Below, piece after piece: positions 11,293-21,846 of a stretch of DNA of 64,000 nt. The position numbers and the translations under genes are program-made. The notes under the pieces were generated by a model. It saw nothing but the letters and a program-made list of their open reading frames with translations. It ran no database searches and had not been told where the DNA came from. The stretch comes from Daphnia pulex. Lineage: Eukaryota; Arthropoda; Branchiopoda; Diplostraca; Daphniidae. The stretch spans positions 9,663,001 through 9,727,000 of the forward strand of contig NC_060026.1 in NCBI RefSeq assembly GCF_021134715.1, written 5' to 3'. Position 1 is the first letter of the stretch. The number at the start of each line of letters is the position of its first letter.

Positions 11293-12087
11293 TCATTGAC
11301 AGGAAAAATCTAACCTTGCATATTATTTGTTGCTCACAGATAATTCGATAAATAAACATGGTTGCATCATTTCCTGTCTTGAGTCCGTGATAACGACCCA
11401 ATAGAAGGGAAATGCTGTTAATTCACAACGGTCCCTGAATTGACAAGTAAGAAGCTTGCAATTGCCGGGCAGCGGGGGACAACCTTACCCCCCCCCTCTC
11501 CATGAAATTGCAATAAGGAGACACAGCTCGTAGATCAAAACTGGAACCGATTGGTTCAAAAATCTGGAATTTATATCTCATGGTGTACATAACTCAACTT
11601 CATCCATAATTTCCTGGGCCACAACCCTAAAGGTGATGCGACCTCTTGGACGACTTTACACACAAGATATAAGAATATGGAATCTGTACATGTCCTTTCT
11701 TCCTTAAATGTATAGTCTTAAATATATACATGCATAAGATGACACCCCGATAGTGATTCTGTAATTTTTTTAAGAGAAGAATTACAAAATCCCACCAAAT
11801 CCCACGAAATAAGCTTCACAAGATTGCAGTCACGATTTTTCCTCATTATTGATGAATAACTGATGAATAAATGGATTGTAAGGAGATGAAAGATATAGTG
11901 TCAATTCAAATAAATATTTGGTAAAATTTGTATTTCACTTGGAATTTTAATAATGTTACCGCCATTCTTATCAGACTAACACACGTTCCACTCTTAAATC
12001 AACAATCAGCATCAAGAAATCTAAATGTGTCAAAACCTCCCAGACGTAACGACTGAAATGATGAAACCTGAAACTCCTATTGGTTCA

Positions 12088-12236
12088 ATCACTACCGTTT
12101 TTACGTTTTTCTGGTTCCTCGATTACTACAGGTTCGTCAACAACTTCTGGTTCTGGGACAGGTTCTTCCGTAAATGGTTCTTCGGCTGCTGGTAATTCTT
12201 CTGTGACAGGTTCTTCAACCACTGTTTTTTTTATGT
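12088..12236 (-). other. Glu/Pro-rich minus-strand ORF
   Basis: The minus strand reads an acidic repeat (VEEPVTEELPAAEEP ... EEPVPEPEVV) ending at a stop after a basic KRKNGS tail. The opposite strand reads Gly/Ser repeats from the same GGTTCTTC words. Acidic spacers of this kind occur in many proteins. It is too short and isolated to assign. Confidence 0.3.
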
Positions 12237-13720
12237 TTCAACCGCTGTTTTTATTCGATGAAAGGTTCACTATTTCGTTCTTTGATTTACTCAAGGAAAA
12301 TAGAAAACCTTAACCAAAAAATTGAGGAACTGATCAATCCGGAAGAGAAACCGCTCCTTATATTATCCAACGCAACGTGGACAACCAATTAACCCTGCCT
12401 TGATACGTTATACCAGAATCAAATTACTGGAATCAAATTGCTTCAGAAACCCTGTCTGTCAACACATTGAAGAATGCGAACAAGAAGATTTTATTTTTCC
12501 AACATTCAAATTTGGTAATTGTGGGAAATATTTTGGTATGGTAATACTGGACATGTTTTTTGGGGTAGTAATGGACTGCAAAAGTAGTAGGCTATAAAAA
12601 TTTCAACATTTTTTTGTAAAAAAAAACAACATAATTTTGTAAAAAAAAACATCTTTACTTTTATTTGTGATTCATTACTTGAAACTTTCTAAGCACCTCC
12701 TCTTTTTACATTTTCAGCGCTGCGTTGTCCATTCCACCCCCCAAGCATTAAAGACCAAAGTTTGATAACATATTATTATTATTATTTTTTTTTACATATT
12801 ATATTACTTTAATGACCAATGTAACTATTAAGAATATAATTTTCAATAGTTTTGCAATAGCATTAGAGTTATAACCATGTCTTTTATCACCCCCCTCTCT
12901 ATCCAGGTCCCCCCCCCTGAAATTTTTTTTTCTCATATTTTTTTTAAAGCTTGATTACAGCAAAACTAATGATTCGATCTTTATGAAAAAATTAGAGGAC
13001 AAAGATATTGGGGCGTTCAACAATTTTATTTATTTGTTTTCAAAAGTTATGTATAGTTTAAGAGATATTGGGAAAATAATTGTTTTGTCCTGAGTGACCC
13101 CGCTCTCCCCTACTTGCAAATTTCAAAATTGTTTTTTCGTTTACTTCTGTAGGAATTCAAACTTTAATGCTATCTTAACTTAGAAAGGAGATGTACTTTG
13201 ATTTTGTTTGAAAGACTTATTACTTTTAAAGGATAAAAAAAATAATAGACAAGATAACTTTGTGTTGGTAAATTCATAGGGTAAAAAGGTTTTTTTGTGA
13301 ATACCAGAAGAATATTAATTAGGATTAAATTGCCTTTTTTATACCTAGATATTGCTTTGAGCTATAAAAAAAGGTAATTTCATTGATTGAACAGAATATT
13401 TATTTTAATTCATTTGTTGTGAGTTAATAGTCAATTTAAACAGTTAGGCAAACTTACTTCGCAACTGTTTGGTGGAGGGGGGTCTATCTAGTTTCCATAT
13501 CCATCTTGTAGCAAGCTTCCGGAGTGGGTATTTACAACTAACTGAGTTGAGGGGTGGCAGTTGCCCAACCCATTGGCTTGAACTCTATATATTTTTTTAC
13601 AGAGTCAATTTTTGGGAAAAAGGTATGAAGTAAGGCATGCTTAAATAAACATTAACACAAATTCCGTGGAAAGCGATAAACCTGTGAAAAGTGATAACCT
13701 CAGGGGTCTAAAACACAGTT

Positions 13721-15186
13721 TGGTTCCAACATTTATAATCAGAGTAAACAAAATTTCCTTAACATCAAAGAATACTTAACAAACTTCTAAAAAAATTGAG
13801 AAAAGTAGTGGCTTTAGAAGTTATTGACCCTTCCTAATTTATCGCCATCTTCTGGAGTGGGTACTTCCACCACCTTACTGGAAGGGAGTTCAGGTTTGGC
13901 AGCTATCTTACGCAATGGCTTGACCAAAACATAGATTTTTCTGATAGGGTCTAGTTAACAAACGAACAAAGAAGTCTTTTTAATGAGAAAAATTATATGG
14001 GAATTTATTACCCTCCCTCGTGGGAAATTGGGGCATCTTTTCCATAATCTTGATATGTGAGGACCCCAGCCTCTGACTCCATCAAATGTACATTGGTATG
14101 AAGCGAATCTAGTTTTTGAGACATATCTAATAGTTTTTAAAGTTTTAAATATTATCACGGACTAACCTAACCTCCATACCAATCTAATCATCTTGGAGAT
14201 GACTGGGTATTTTATTTTTTGTTTGGGAAGGGAATGTTCAACGGAAGTATAGTTGGCCATTGCGAGTGGAGTTGTTAGTGGAGAATAAAGAAGAAGAAGA
14301 ATCTGAACCTGACGAATGGTCATGTACGTTTTCCGACCCAAAGTCAGTGATGTCGGCACCGGTCGTGTACTCAGTCGGTTCTTCATTCCCGTCGCTGTCT
14401 TCTTGCTCTTCCTCGAAGGTGGTAAAATGGCCGAGTTCAGTTCAGATTGAGGAATCTATAGTAATCGTTTCAGAAAGTAAAAACCCCAAATTCTTATTCC
14501 TCATAATGGTGATTGATGTCGATTTCATAATACAGACATAAAGAGGACGGCAAGGCCTTTTTTGGGTGGGGATTTGGGTAAAGATGATAGTGGATTCTTA
14601 GTCGACGAGAAAGAAGAGTGAGAATCTGATAACGATTTGACTTTTCTACGAATCTACTATCAACATGCAAGATGAAAAGGGGGGGTTTGGAGATAACCGG
14701 GTATACATATTGAACCAGAGACATACCAAGGTGTGGAATTGTAATGTTTGTTCCTATTATGGTAATTTTACCGGTTGATAAAGAAAAAGCTTAATTCTGC
14801 ACACATATAGAATTTTGAGACAAAAAATATGCTAATAACTTATCCTCCAACGTGATAATCTTGCATTTCTTTTTCAAAAGATGCACATGTAAAATTGATA
14901 GAATCCCGTATTTTATTTCTTCGATATTGTAATGCCGATAAAAAACCTTTATTTCAATCGGTCGATTGGCAGCTTGACTTATCTTTTTTGCTCATAGCTA
15001 TTTAGTCCAGTATAGCATAAAGTAATATCGTTAGTTGAACTAACACAGATTTAGCAAGTTAAAGTTTTTAACTGGATCAAATAACCTTAATTTGGTCTTT
15101 TAGAAAAAGATTACTCCTCTATCATTGCAGATAATGTCTCAATCTTTCTAAGGCCAGCATTCAGCATCCCTCTCCATTTTAATTTA
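13721..15186. other. No recognisable gene; one repeat unit
   Basis: About 13845-13955 is a reversed copy of the 100-base subterminal unit seen at 9345 and 9600. The rest is AT-rich, and I found no domain-bearing reading frame. Confidence 0.4.
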
Positions 15187-15350
15187 TAGAAGTTCTTTTT
15201 GACGCGAAAGGACCTCGTTGGGAAATGTATCATCTACTATTTCAGGAAAAAAATAGTTTGTTTAATAAAATTTATGGCGATGTCATCAAAGAATTATCCT
15301 TGACAACTTCTGCAAGGAATGTTTCTGTACCGTCAGTCAATGAGTAATTT
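15187..15350 (+). other. Exon-like ORF of unknown origin
   Basis: After the acceptor-like sequence TTTATAG at about 15184-15190 an open frame of about 51 codons begins VLFDAKGPRWEMYHLLFQE and ends at TAA near 15345. Composition is protein-like rather than low-complexity, but no family was recognised and no neighbouring exon was found. Confidence 0.25.
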
Positions 15351-15884
15351 CTGTTTACAAATTAATTTTTTAATAAGAGTGAAAAAAATTATGTTAATTT
15401 ACCTATTTTAAGTTATGAACTTTACATACAATACATACAACAATGAGTTTTTTTCATTTTTTTTAGTTTCCGTAAAAATCTGTTACATTCCTTGTTTGAA
15501 GTATTAAAACCGACATCTACGCTAAGTGAAAAATCGTGATGTTTTTTTCAACACATTTTGCTTCCCTTAGTATGGGAAGCATAGTGTTTCACGTAAATAC
15601 TATAGGATACAAAATGCTCATAGAACTTACCATTAAAAAATGCTTTCCACAAATAAGCTGTAGATTCAAAAGTCATTGTTCAACACTTTTAGTCAAACCA
15701 CTTTTATTGGATTTAAAATGAGCGATGGGGTTGTCTGGTAGCTCGAAATATCTCCTTTTGAATATGAATTGAGTTCTGGATAGGTAGAAGAATGAGAAAC
15801 GAGTGAAATTGCATACCCCGTTGATTTTAATTTATATTTAATTTTATCCTTAACACCTTACGTAATACTGTTCTTTATTTTTGT

Positions 15885-16790
15885 CATGATGTCCCAGCAG
15901 CAGGTCATATGTGTGTGGAAAAAACTTCAGAGAGTCTGGCAGTGGTACAGGTTGCCCTGAATATCAGTTGATTTTCGTAAATATGTTCTATCTTGCCTTT
16001 ATTGTCAGTTACATTAACACCAAAGCGGTAAACCATTTGAATTCATTTACCCGATTCCACCTCCAACAAGTTGTTTTGAATCAGTCGTCGTTGACCATCT
16101 TAAAAAACACCTTTAAAAAACCGACACGAGGGAATCAACATATAATTGTTTCCATAGACGCCCTATCTTAGTATGTAGAGATAGCCGCCGTTCCAGACAC
16201 AACAGCTGAGAAATTGGTCGAATTCCTCACGAATGATGTGGTGTTCACACACAAGTGTCTGGCTTGCATCATTTCAGACCAAGGTACAGCTTTCACCGCC
16301 AAAATTACAGCTGACGCAATGAAAGGATGGAGCATCAGACACGGTTTTTGCCACCGGTGAGCATCCACACATTTCAGGTTTGGTCAAGCGAGTTAACCGG
16401 ACACTAGTATTGGCTATTGCAGCTTGTGTAAAAACCGATCACAACGAATGAGACACGCACCAAAAAGAAGTAGACTTTGCCATAAACACGTCAGTGCAGA
16501 GTACGGCGGAGAAGATACCGTTTGAAGTTGTGTTCGGCCGCAAACAAAGGGTGCCGTTAGATAATGTTTTTTCCTGGCGAATGGATCGGTCGCAGTCATG
16601 TATATGATTCAAGAAGAGAAGTGTACATTCGCATCATTTAAAAACAGTCTAAAGTGAAAGCATTGGCGGGTTTGCATCGTGAAGTCATGAAGCCGTTAAA
16701 ACCAGGTTAAATGGTGATAGTGCGGCGTAAGCCAAAGAAGAAAGAAAAGGCAACAAAATTCTTGCCCAAGTTTACCAGGTTGATAAATAT
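15885..16790 (+). mobile_element. Ty3/gypsy integrase, inactive
   Basis: Plus-strand frames follow a gypsy integrase from end to end: AAGHMCVEKT and CLYCQ (zinc-binding H-H-C-C region), PIPPPTS.FESVVVDHLK (first catalytic Asp), IIVSIDALS then YVEIAAVPDTTAE, ACIISDQGTAFT (second catalytic Asp), GLVKRVNRTLVLAIAA and PFEVVFGRKQ. Several stops and frame changes break the frame, including a TAG just before YVEIAAV. The third catalytic residue, Glu in GLVERVNRTL, reads Lys. No reverse transcriptase or LTR was found nearby. It is a dead fragment. Confidence 0.8.
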
Positions 16791-16931
16791 GTTTCAAAAT
16801 TTCAGTATTCAATTTATTAACAAAGGTAAAGGAAAATCCACAGACAAAAATGTACTATTAGCAGTTTCTAAAAGTACCAAGATGAGATCTTCTCTGATTA
16901 AAAAAAAATTTACAATCGTTATAGTGATAGT

Positions 16932-17466
16932 ATGGTAAACACTTCACTATTTCCTGAATTAGAAAATGTGATGCAGTTATCAAATATTTCATCTGTCGAA
17001 GAACAAGTTAGTAAGTTCAAATAATCAAGTTTATAATTTACATGTTTAATATTTCAAATTTCTCTCCAATCGGTGATCAGTCAAGTTCTCATTATATAAC
17101 AGATACTCATGGTTATACTCAACCTCTCACAAATTTTGCTTCAAATTCATCTTACGAAAAACATGTTGGTTAGTTTCAACATAAATCACTATTTTTAACT
17201 TTTTTGTAATTGATTTAGTTCTATTAAATGATAAGTCTAGTGTTCAAGAAGTTTTTGAAAGAAGTCTTGAATATTTAGCTTGTGTCTATGTCGAGAAATG
17301 TGTTGGTAAGCTCAAAAAAAGGTATGCGTTATTGGAAGTTTAATATTTTTGAATTTCTTTCTAATAGGTGGGCTGTTTCGATCGAACGAAATATCAGATA
17401 CCCATAGTTCATTTCCATCTCTCATCCCTACTGTTTCATATTCATTTTTCGAAAAACATGTTGGTA
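16932..17466 (+). CDS. Modular phase-1 exons, unknown protein (partial)
   Basis: I do not recognise the family. After a lead segment with SNISSVEEQV (to about 17008), three exon-like blocks follow at about 17082-17171, 17219-17304 and 17368-17463. Each has an AG acceptor, a donor (GTTAGT or GTAAG) and phase 1 at both ends. Two of them encode related sequences: ITDTHGYTQPLTNFASNSSY then EKHV, and ISDTHSSFPSLIPTVSYSFF then EKHV. The middle block ends YVEKCV. The blocks therefore look like repeats of one 30-residue exon. Introns are 50-65 bases. No clear first or last exon is visible and transposon sequence lies on both sides, so this may be a gene remnant or the tail of a mobile-element gene. 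Confidence 0.4.
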
Positions 17467-17559
17467 AGTAATAAAAGTTTATAAGATTTTACAATAACAG
17501 TCACAATACTTGCTTCTTTCTTATGGATGATAACTGCAACCGAGGGCTTTTCATGCTCT

Positions 17560-18940
17560 TCGTGGAGTTAGGGAAGTCTCGATAGACCTGCTTGCAAATC
17601 CCTGGATAGCACAACTTTCAAAATGTGTGTCTTGGAACCCGCAGCCTGGGCGTTAGATGCCTTTTCACTGAATTGGGCGAAGCTGACAGGAGCATATGTG
17701 TTTCCACCTTTCGTGGTTTTTCGGGATTGCCTGTCAAAAGCGCGGTGGGAAGAAGCATCAATTTTGTTGATTTGACCACTTTGGCCGGTTCAGCCGTGGT
17801 TCCCAACGCTGATTAGCATGGCATGCGACACCCCTCGTGTCTTGAGGGCGAGCCCGGCGCTATTGAAGTTGGTCAAGGGGGAGAAAAACACATTATGCAG
17901 CGTCCTCGGCTTCCGGTTAGTGCCTGGATGTTTTCAGGGTGGGCTACGGAGAGCAGGGTTTTTCGGGATTGGTGGTCGAGCTATTCGTGGGGAAAATCAG
18001 AGCAAATACGGCCAGCGCGTACGATAGTGCCTGGCGAAATTGGTCAGATTGGTATATGGGAAGGTGTTCAGATCCCATGTCTAATGATCTAATCATGGTA
18101 ACGGCCTTTTTGGCGGAACAATCCAGATCGAAATAATACAGCACAGTAAATGTTAATAGATCCACCTTGTCCTCCATACTAGAAAAAGTTGAAGGCTTCC
18201 CAGTGGGCAAACACCCAAAAATTTTATTGTTAATGAAAGGAATTTATAATGAAAAATCACCAGCAGCCAAGTATGACTCCATTTGGGATGTTGAAACAGT
18301 GCTGTTACACCTCAAAAGCAAAGAAAATGCGTCCCTCTGACTATGCGCATTGGCGCCAAATTAGCGACACTCTTGGCTCCGGCCACCCTGTTTCGGGCGT
18401 CGGACTTGGCTTCAGTCAATTTAAAATCCGTGGTCTTCACGGGAAATAGGATCTCCTTCAGCCTCAGCAAACCCCTAAAGGCCCAAGAAATCAGGGTCAC
18501 TGCAGAACTTTTCATTGGAAAGACTGGATGACGACCTGCTGGATCTTATTGCGTGTCTACGAGCGTATATAGAAAAACAGAGGTGTTCAGGGGCTCTCAT
18601 AACGAAGGCTTGCTGACCATCTGTTCATTAGCTTGGTGGGTCACCAAAATCCGGTCAAGAGCGTTACAATATCCCGGCTGAATAAAGCGAGTCTTGAAAG
18701 AGGCAGGCATCGACATAAATATGTTCTCGGCCCACTCAAAACGGGGAGCCGCAGCTTCGAAAGCAGTCGAAGCGGGGATCTCAGTCGACACTGTCTTGCG
18801 CGCGGGTAACTGGGCTTCTGCGTCCACCTTAAAAACTTTTACCATCGTGAGGTAGCAACGGATCCATCACTGTTCGGAATCGTCCTTCAGCCCGATGGAG
18901 ACAGCAGTAGAAATGGGTATTTAATTTGCTCCCGTTTTTC
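17560..18940 (+). mobile_element. DIRS-type retroelement: RNase H end and tyrosine recombinase
   Basis: Plus-strand frames match the 3' half of a DIRS-family polyprotein. At 17625-17930 pieces such as DAFSLNWAKLTGAYVFPPF, then a tryptophan-rich PLWPVQPW-like stretch, fit the RNase H region. At 17990-18130 SAYDSAWRNWSDWY begins the recombinase N-terminal domain. At 18350-18850 the catalytic tyrosine-recombinase motifs follow: LFRASDLASV (Arg box), HSKRGAAASKAVEAG (His-x-x-Arg box), RAGNWASASTLKTFYH (terminal Trp and Tyr). Stops and at least two frame changes make it non-functional. This group inserts through circular DNA and a recombinase instead of an integrase and leaves no target-site duplication. 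Confidence 0.8.
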
Positions 18941-19082
18941 CAGCAGTTTTACGCGCCTGTAGGGAGGACTGCCCCCTGTTCAATGATGTGGGGTGCAAGA
19001 TCCAGAGTGATCGTAAGGTGGTGTTTTTTTTTTACTTCGGTTGCTTTCAAAATCACAAGTACAAATCGATTAGTAAATCGAT

Positions 19083-19540
19083 ATGTACAATTTACAATTG
19101 TCCCAGTCTACGCCAGAACAATTACAATTTTCCCAGTCTACGCCAGAACAATTACAATTGTCCCAGTCTACGCCAGGACAATTACAATTGTCCCAGTCTA
19201 CGCCAGGACAATTACAATTGTCCCAGTCTACGCCAGGACAATTACAATTGTTCGAGATTATACGAATGATGGAATCTGAAAGTAATGAAGACGTCTTTGA
19301 GAAAGCTGATGGAGGGGCCGTGAGTGTTAATGACAACACTGTTGTCAAACTAATGGATTTAGGAACGGTTTGCGAAGATTGCGGCCAGGAGTTGGTTGAT
19401 TACTTTCCCGGGGAGTAAGTCTTTAATAACGTTTATTTTTTATTTTTATTTTTTTTAGTTTATACTTATGAGTTTATGATTTTTTTGTAGATCGCCCTAC
19501 CAACAGGGGATCGTGAAATTTGACAACAAAGCAAAAGTGT
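19083..19540 (+). CDS. Protein with decapeptide minisatellite
   Basis: From about 19089 a 30-base unit (CAATTGTCCCAGTCTACGCC plus ten bases) is repeated about five and a half times to 19250. In the plus frame starting at ATG 19083 it encodes the decapeptide LSQSTP(E/G)QLQ. The frame runs on without a break into unique sequence (FEIIRMMESESNEDVFEKAD ... CEDCGQELVDYFPG). It then meets a donor GTAAGT at about 19416, an acceptor TTTTGTAG at about 19490 and a stop soon after (RPTNRGS). The CxxC in the unique part could bind metal. The other strand is also open because the unit is a multiple of three, so the coding call is tentative. Confidence 0.4.
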
Positions 19541-20230
19541 TACACAATAGTTAAAAGTTGTTACAAACTCAAAAAAATACAGGCATGTGGCTAGAACGTG
19601 GTAACGAGACAGAACCCTAATTTTCTGTACAGGTTGAAAAAGATATATCTACTAGGAAAGCGTCCATATTTCTTCATGATTCGTTGCCTACTGATGAATA
19701 CTTCACATATCCAAGCCAGACGATTATGACGGCGAAGACTTCTTAAGCCAGCGAAAGACGTTATCTCTGTTCTTTGAACGACAATTTTTTCCAAAGTTGA
19801 TTGTGTCAAGCAGATCTTCGGAATATTATTGCTTTCTCGCAAATCCATTGCTACATTTCAGCAACTCCAACCGTGATTTTGGACACCATGCTTTCCATGA
19901 AAGACTCAGGCAGCGCCGGTCAGCTCCTTTACATCAATTTCCTGTTCCTTGTCAGTGCCGGTCGATAGAACGAAACAATCATGTTGTAAGAAATTTGCTT
20001 CTTCCTTAAGAGGAAAGTGGGGGGATGTTCCACAAGGTTATCAGCTGCTTCAAGCTTATCTGAAATTATAGCTGCAAACAGAGCTGGAACGTCAGCAGAT
20101 GTAAAATCAATGTTCAGTGTTTTAAGTTCGTCGTAGTCCTACCCTCTTATTTCTGAGCAGTCGTGAGAAGTAATTTTTTTTAGTATGCATACAATTAAGA
20201 ATGTCATTATGTATGATAAATTCTTTCTAA
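19541..20230 (-). other. Possible decayed coding sequence, unassigned
   Basis: A minus-strand frame at about 20105-19945 reads ADVPALFAAIISDKLEAAD then HPPTFLLRKKQISYNMIV and stops. A second frame lies at 19848-19594. The residues look protein-like, but I cannot assign a family or join the pieces. It may be another transposon remnant. Confidence 0.25.
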
Positions 20231-20234
20231 TTCA

Positions 20235-20758
20235 AAGGAAAGATAGAAAAAACCCTAGCTAGATAATAGATTAATTGGGAGAAGCCTTCACTCTTCGTTG
20301 AAATGAACATAATTCTTCTGCAAATTTTTTAGAAAACCTAGGTTATTTACTTTTTATCAAACTTCGAAGGAAATTGACTCTCCAGATTCTTCTACAATTT
20401 ATACACAATTAAGGTAATCAATTATAGAAAAAAGAAGAGAATAAAGATTTACCGTGTTGATGTGAGGGAAAATAAATATTAAGAAATACAAATCCCAGCT
20501 AGTTAGAAGAAAAATGGAAGCAGTCTACAAACTTCACTTGAATTGGATATTCTTCAACTTTTGACAATTAGAATCAAAGTATTGAATATTTTTAAAACCA
20601 AGGAGAATAAAGATTTACCGTGTTGATGTTAAGAAAACAAATGTTTGGAAAAACAAGTCCCGGCTATTGGATGATAAATTGGCAGCAGTGACTCGATTCT
20701 TCCACAACTTTAAACAAAATATAGTTTATCAGTTATGAAAAACAAGTAGAATAAAAGC
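20235..20758. repeat. Imperfect tandem repeat, about 145-190 bases per unit
   Basis: The phrase GAGAATAAAGATTTACCGTG recurs at 20437 and 20603, and a diverged TAGAATAAAAG start is at 20746. Within units TCCC(A/G)GCTA, AAA(T/A)TGG.AGCAGT and TT(C)TTC.ACA(A)CTTT recur, and the first unit (from about 20240) begins CCCTAGCTAGATAAT. No coding potential. It resembles a short satellite-like block. Confidence 0.55.
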
Positions 20759-20762
20759 GAGC

Positions 20763-21325
20763 CTGCAGCAAGGCGATCAAGCTATCAAAGCCATCAGGAA
20801 ATCCGCATACAAGGCCGGAAAATCGGACGTCGCACCTAACAGTCAAATTCGCTTCACATCAAGCACCAAGGGGCCAAATGGTAGCACACCGGCTACTTGC
20901 CGCTACTGTGGCGGCCCAAGGCGTCATCACTCTTCACAATGCTCAGCGTTTGGAAAAATCTGCGATCATTGCGGAAAAGGAAACCATTTCGCAGCCGTAT
21001 GTGAAAGCGAGGTGAAGCCAGGCGCTGTAAGAGCTATTTACATTCATCAAATAATGGCCGACGACGAGTCGGTACCAATAACAATCTCGACCGGAACTAA
21101 TTCCACGGACGTCCTTATCCGAGCCCTCCCGAATACAGGCTCGCAGTTAGAGGCCATTTCTAACTCTATTTTTCAGAGCCAATTCGAAGGCGTAACTCTC
21201 AGCCCAAGCAGAGCCGAAAAAACAGCCACTGGAAGTACCATCAATTGCCTCGGGATTGTTTGGAGGGGATTCCTTACAGAGAAGACAACGATGTTGAGTC
21301 TGAAGGAGTTATACTCGCATTGACA
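20763..21325 (+). mobile_element. Ty3/gypsy gag-protease remnant
   Basis: A plus-strand frame carries two zinc knuckles, CRYCGGPRRHHSSQC and CDHCGKGNHFAAVC, the signature of a retroelement nucleocapsid. About 50 residues later an aspartic-protease-like segment reads TNSTDVLIRALPNTGSQLEA. The expected catalytic motif is D-T-G; here the Asp is Asn, so the protease would be inactive. The frame ends around 21320 without reverse transcriptase. No LTRs were found. Together with the integrase at 15.9 kb and the fragment at 3.8 kb this shows repeated gypsy invasion, though the three need not be one family. Confidence 0.75.
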
Positions 21326-21846
21326 TGTGTTGGTCAAGAGGGAGTACAGCAGAGAGAGAGATACATGTGGAATGGAAGCTTATAAAGGGAGGGTTGATTA
21401 GGGGTATAAACGATCCCGCCGGATCGTGTTGTCGGTTGAACTGGACCAGCGAGTTGGTTGAGCTAGACCAGGATCTTGATCCCGCTTGCCGAGTCAGCGT
21501 GCATGCCGATGTGACGTCCCGGATGTGACGTACGCTGCTGGTGGCCATCGTTGGAGGGGCGCGGCTAGTGGGCTCCGTGGGGCCAGTAGGCTCCGGGGGG
21601 CATTACATAGCCGCCTTCTTTGAAGGCGACTCCCGGAGTCGACTTAATTTGGGAAGTACATGAAATATATATATATAAATCTATTACGCTTGTCTACATT
21701 CTTTTTTTTCAGGTTTTCTCTCTTGTTTTTTTCATTTTGGGATATGTCAGGAGTAGAATTTTTCTAGTCTCCAAGCTTTCAATTTATCAAATCAAAGTGC
21801 TTCAATGAGATTGAATTGCTATCAATTTACTGCCCAACAAATAAAA
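21326..21846. other. No recognisable gene
   Basis: Includes a GC-richer stretch (21400-21600) with several palindromic words and a TATATATATA run at 21667. The left end of the following Harbinger element should lie here, but I could not find a copy of its GTTCAGACTA terminus. Confidence 0.35.

Larger units (their letters stand above)
9228..13720. mobile_element. 4.5-kb element with long terminal inverted repeats
   Basis: Sequence at 9228-9960 matches the reverse complement of 13140-13720 almost throughout. Shared blocks include TTTTCACAGG, TTAAGCATGCCTTA, the GGTGGCAGTTGCCCAACCC block, the TTTGGTGGAGGGGGGTCT block, ATTGATTGAACAG and ATCTCCTTTCT. The left arm is about 0.73 kb and the right about 0.58 kb; an extra block near 9560-9690 explains the difference. 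Very long terminal inverted repeats around a 3.2-kb centre are typical of some DNA transposons. The superfamily is uncertain. The centre holds integrase-like coding remnants (10146-10701) and an acidic ORF (12088-12236). Confidence 0.7.

Noticed and set aside
18926..19348. Other reading frames over the 30-base minisatellite
   Set aside because: Same repeat effect; only the frame that runs into non-repetitive sequence and a splice donor was kept.
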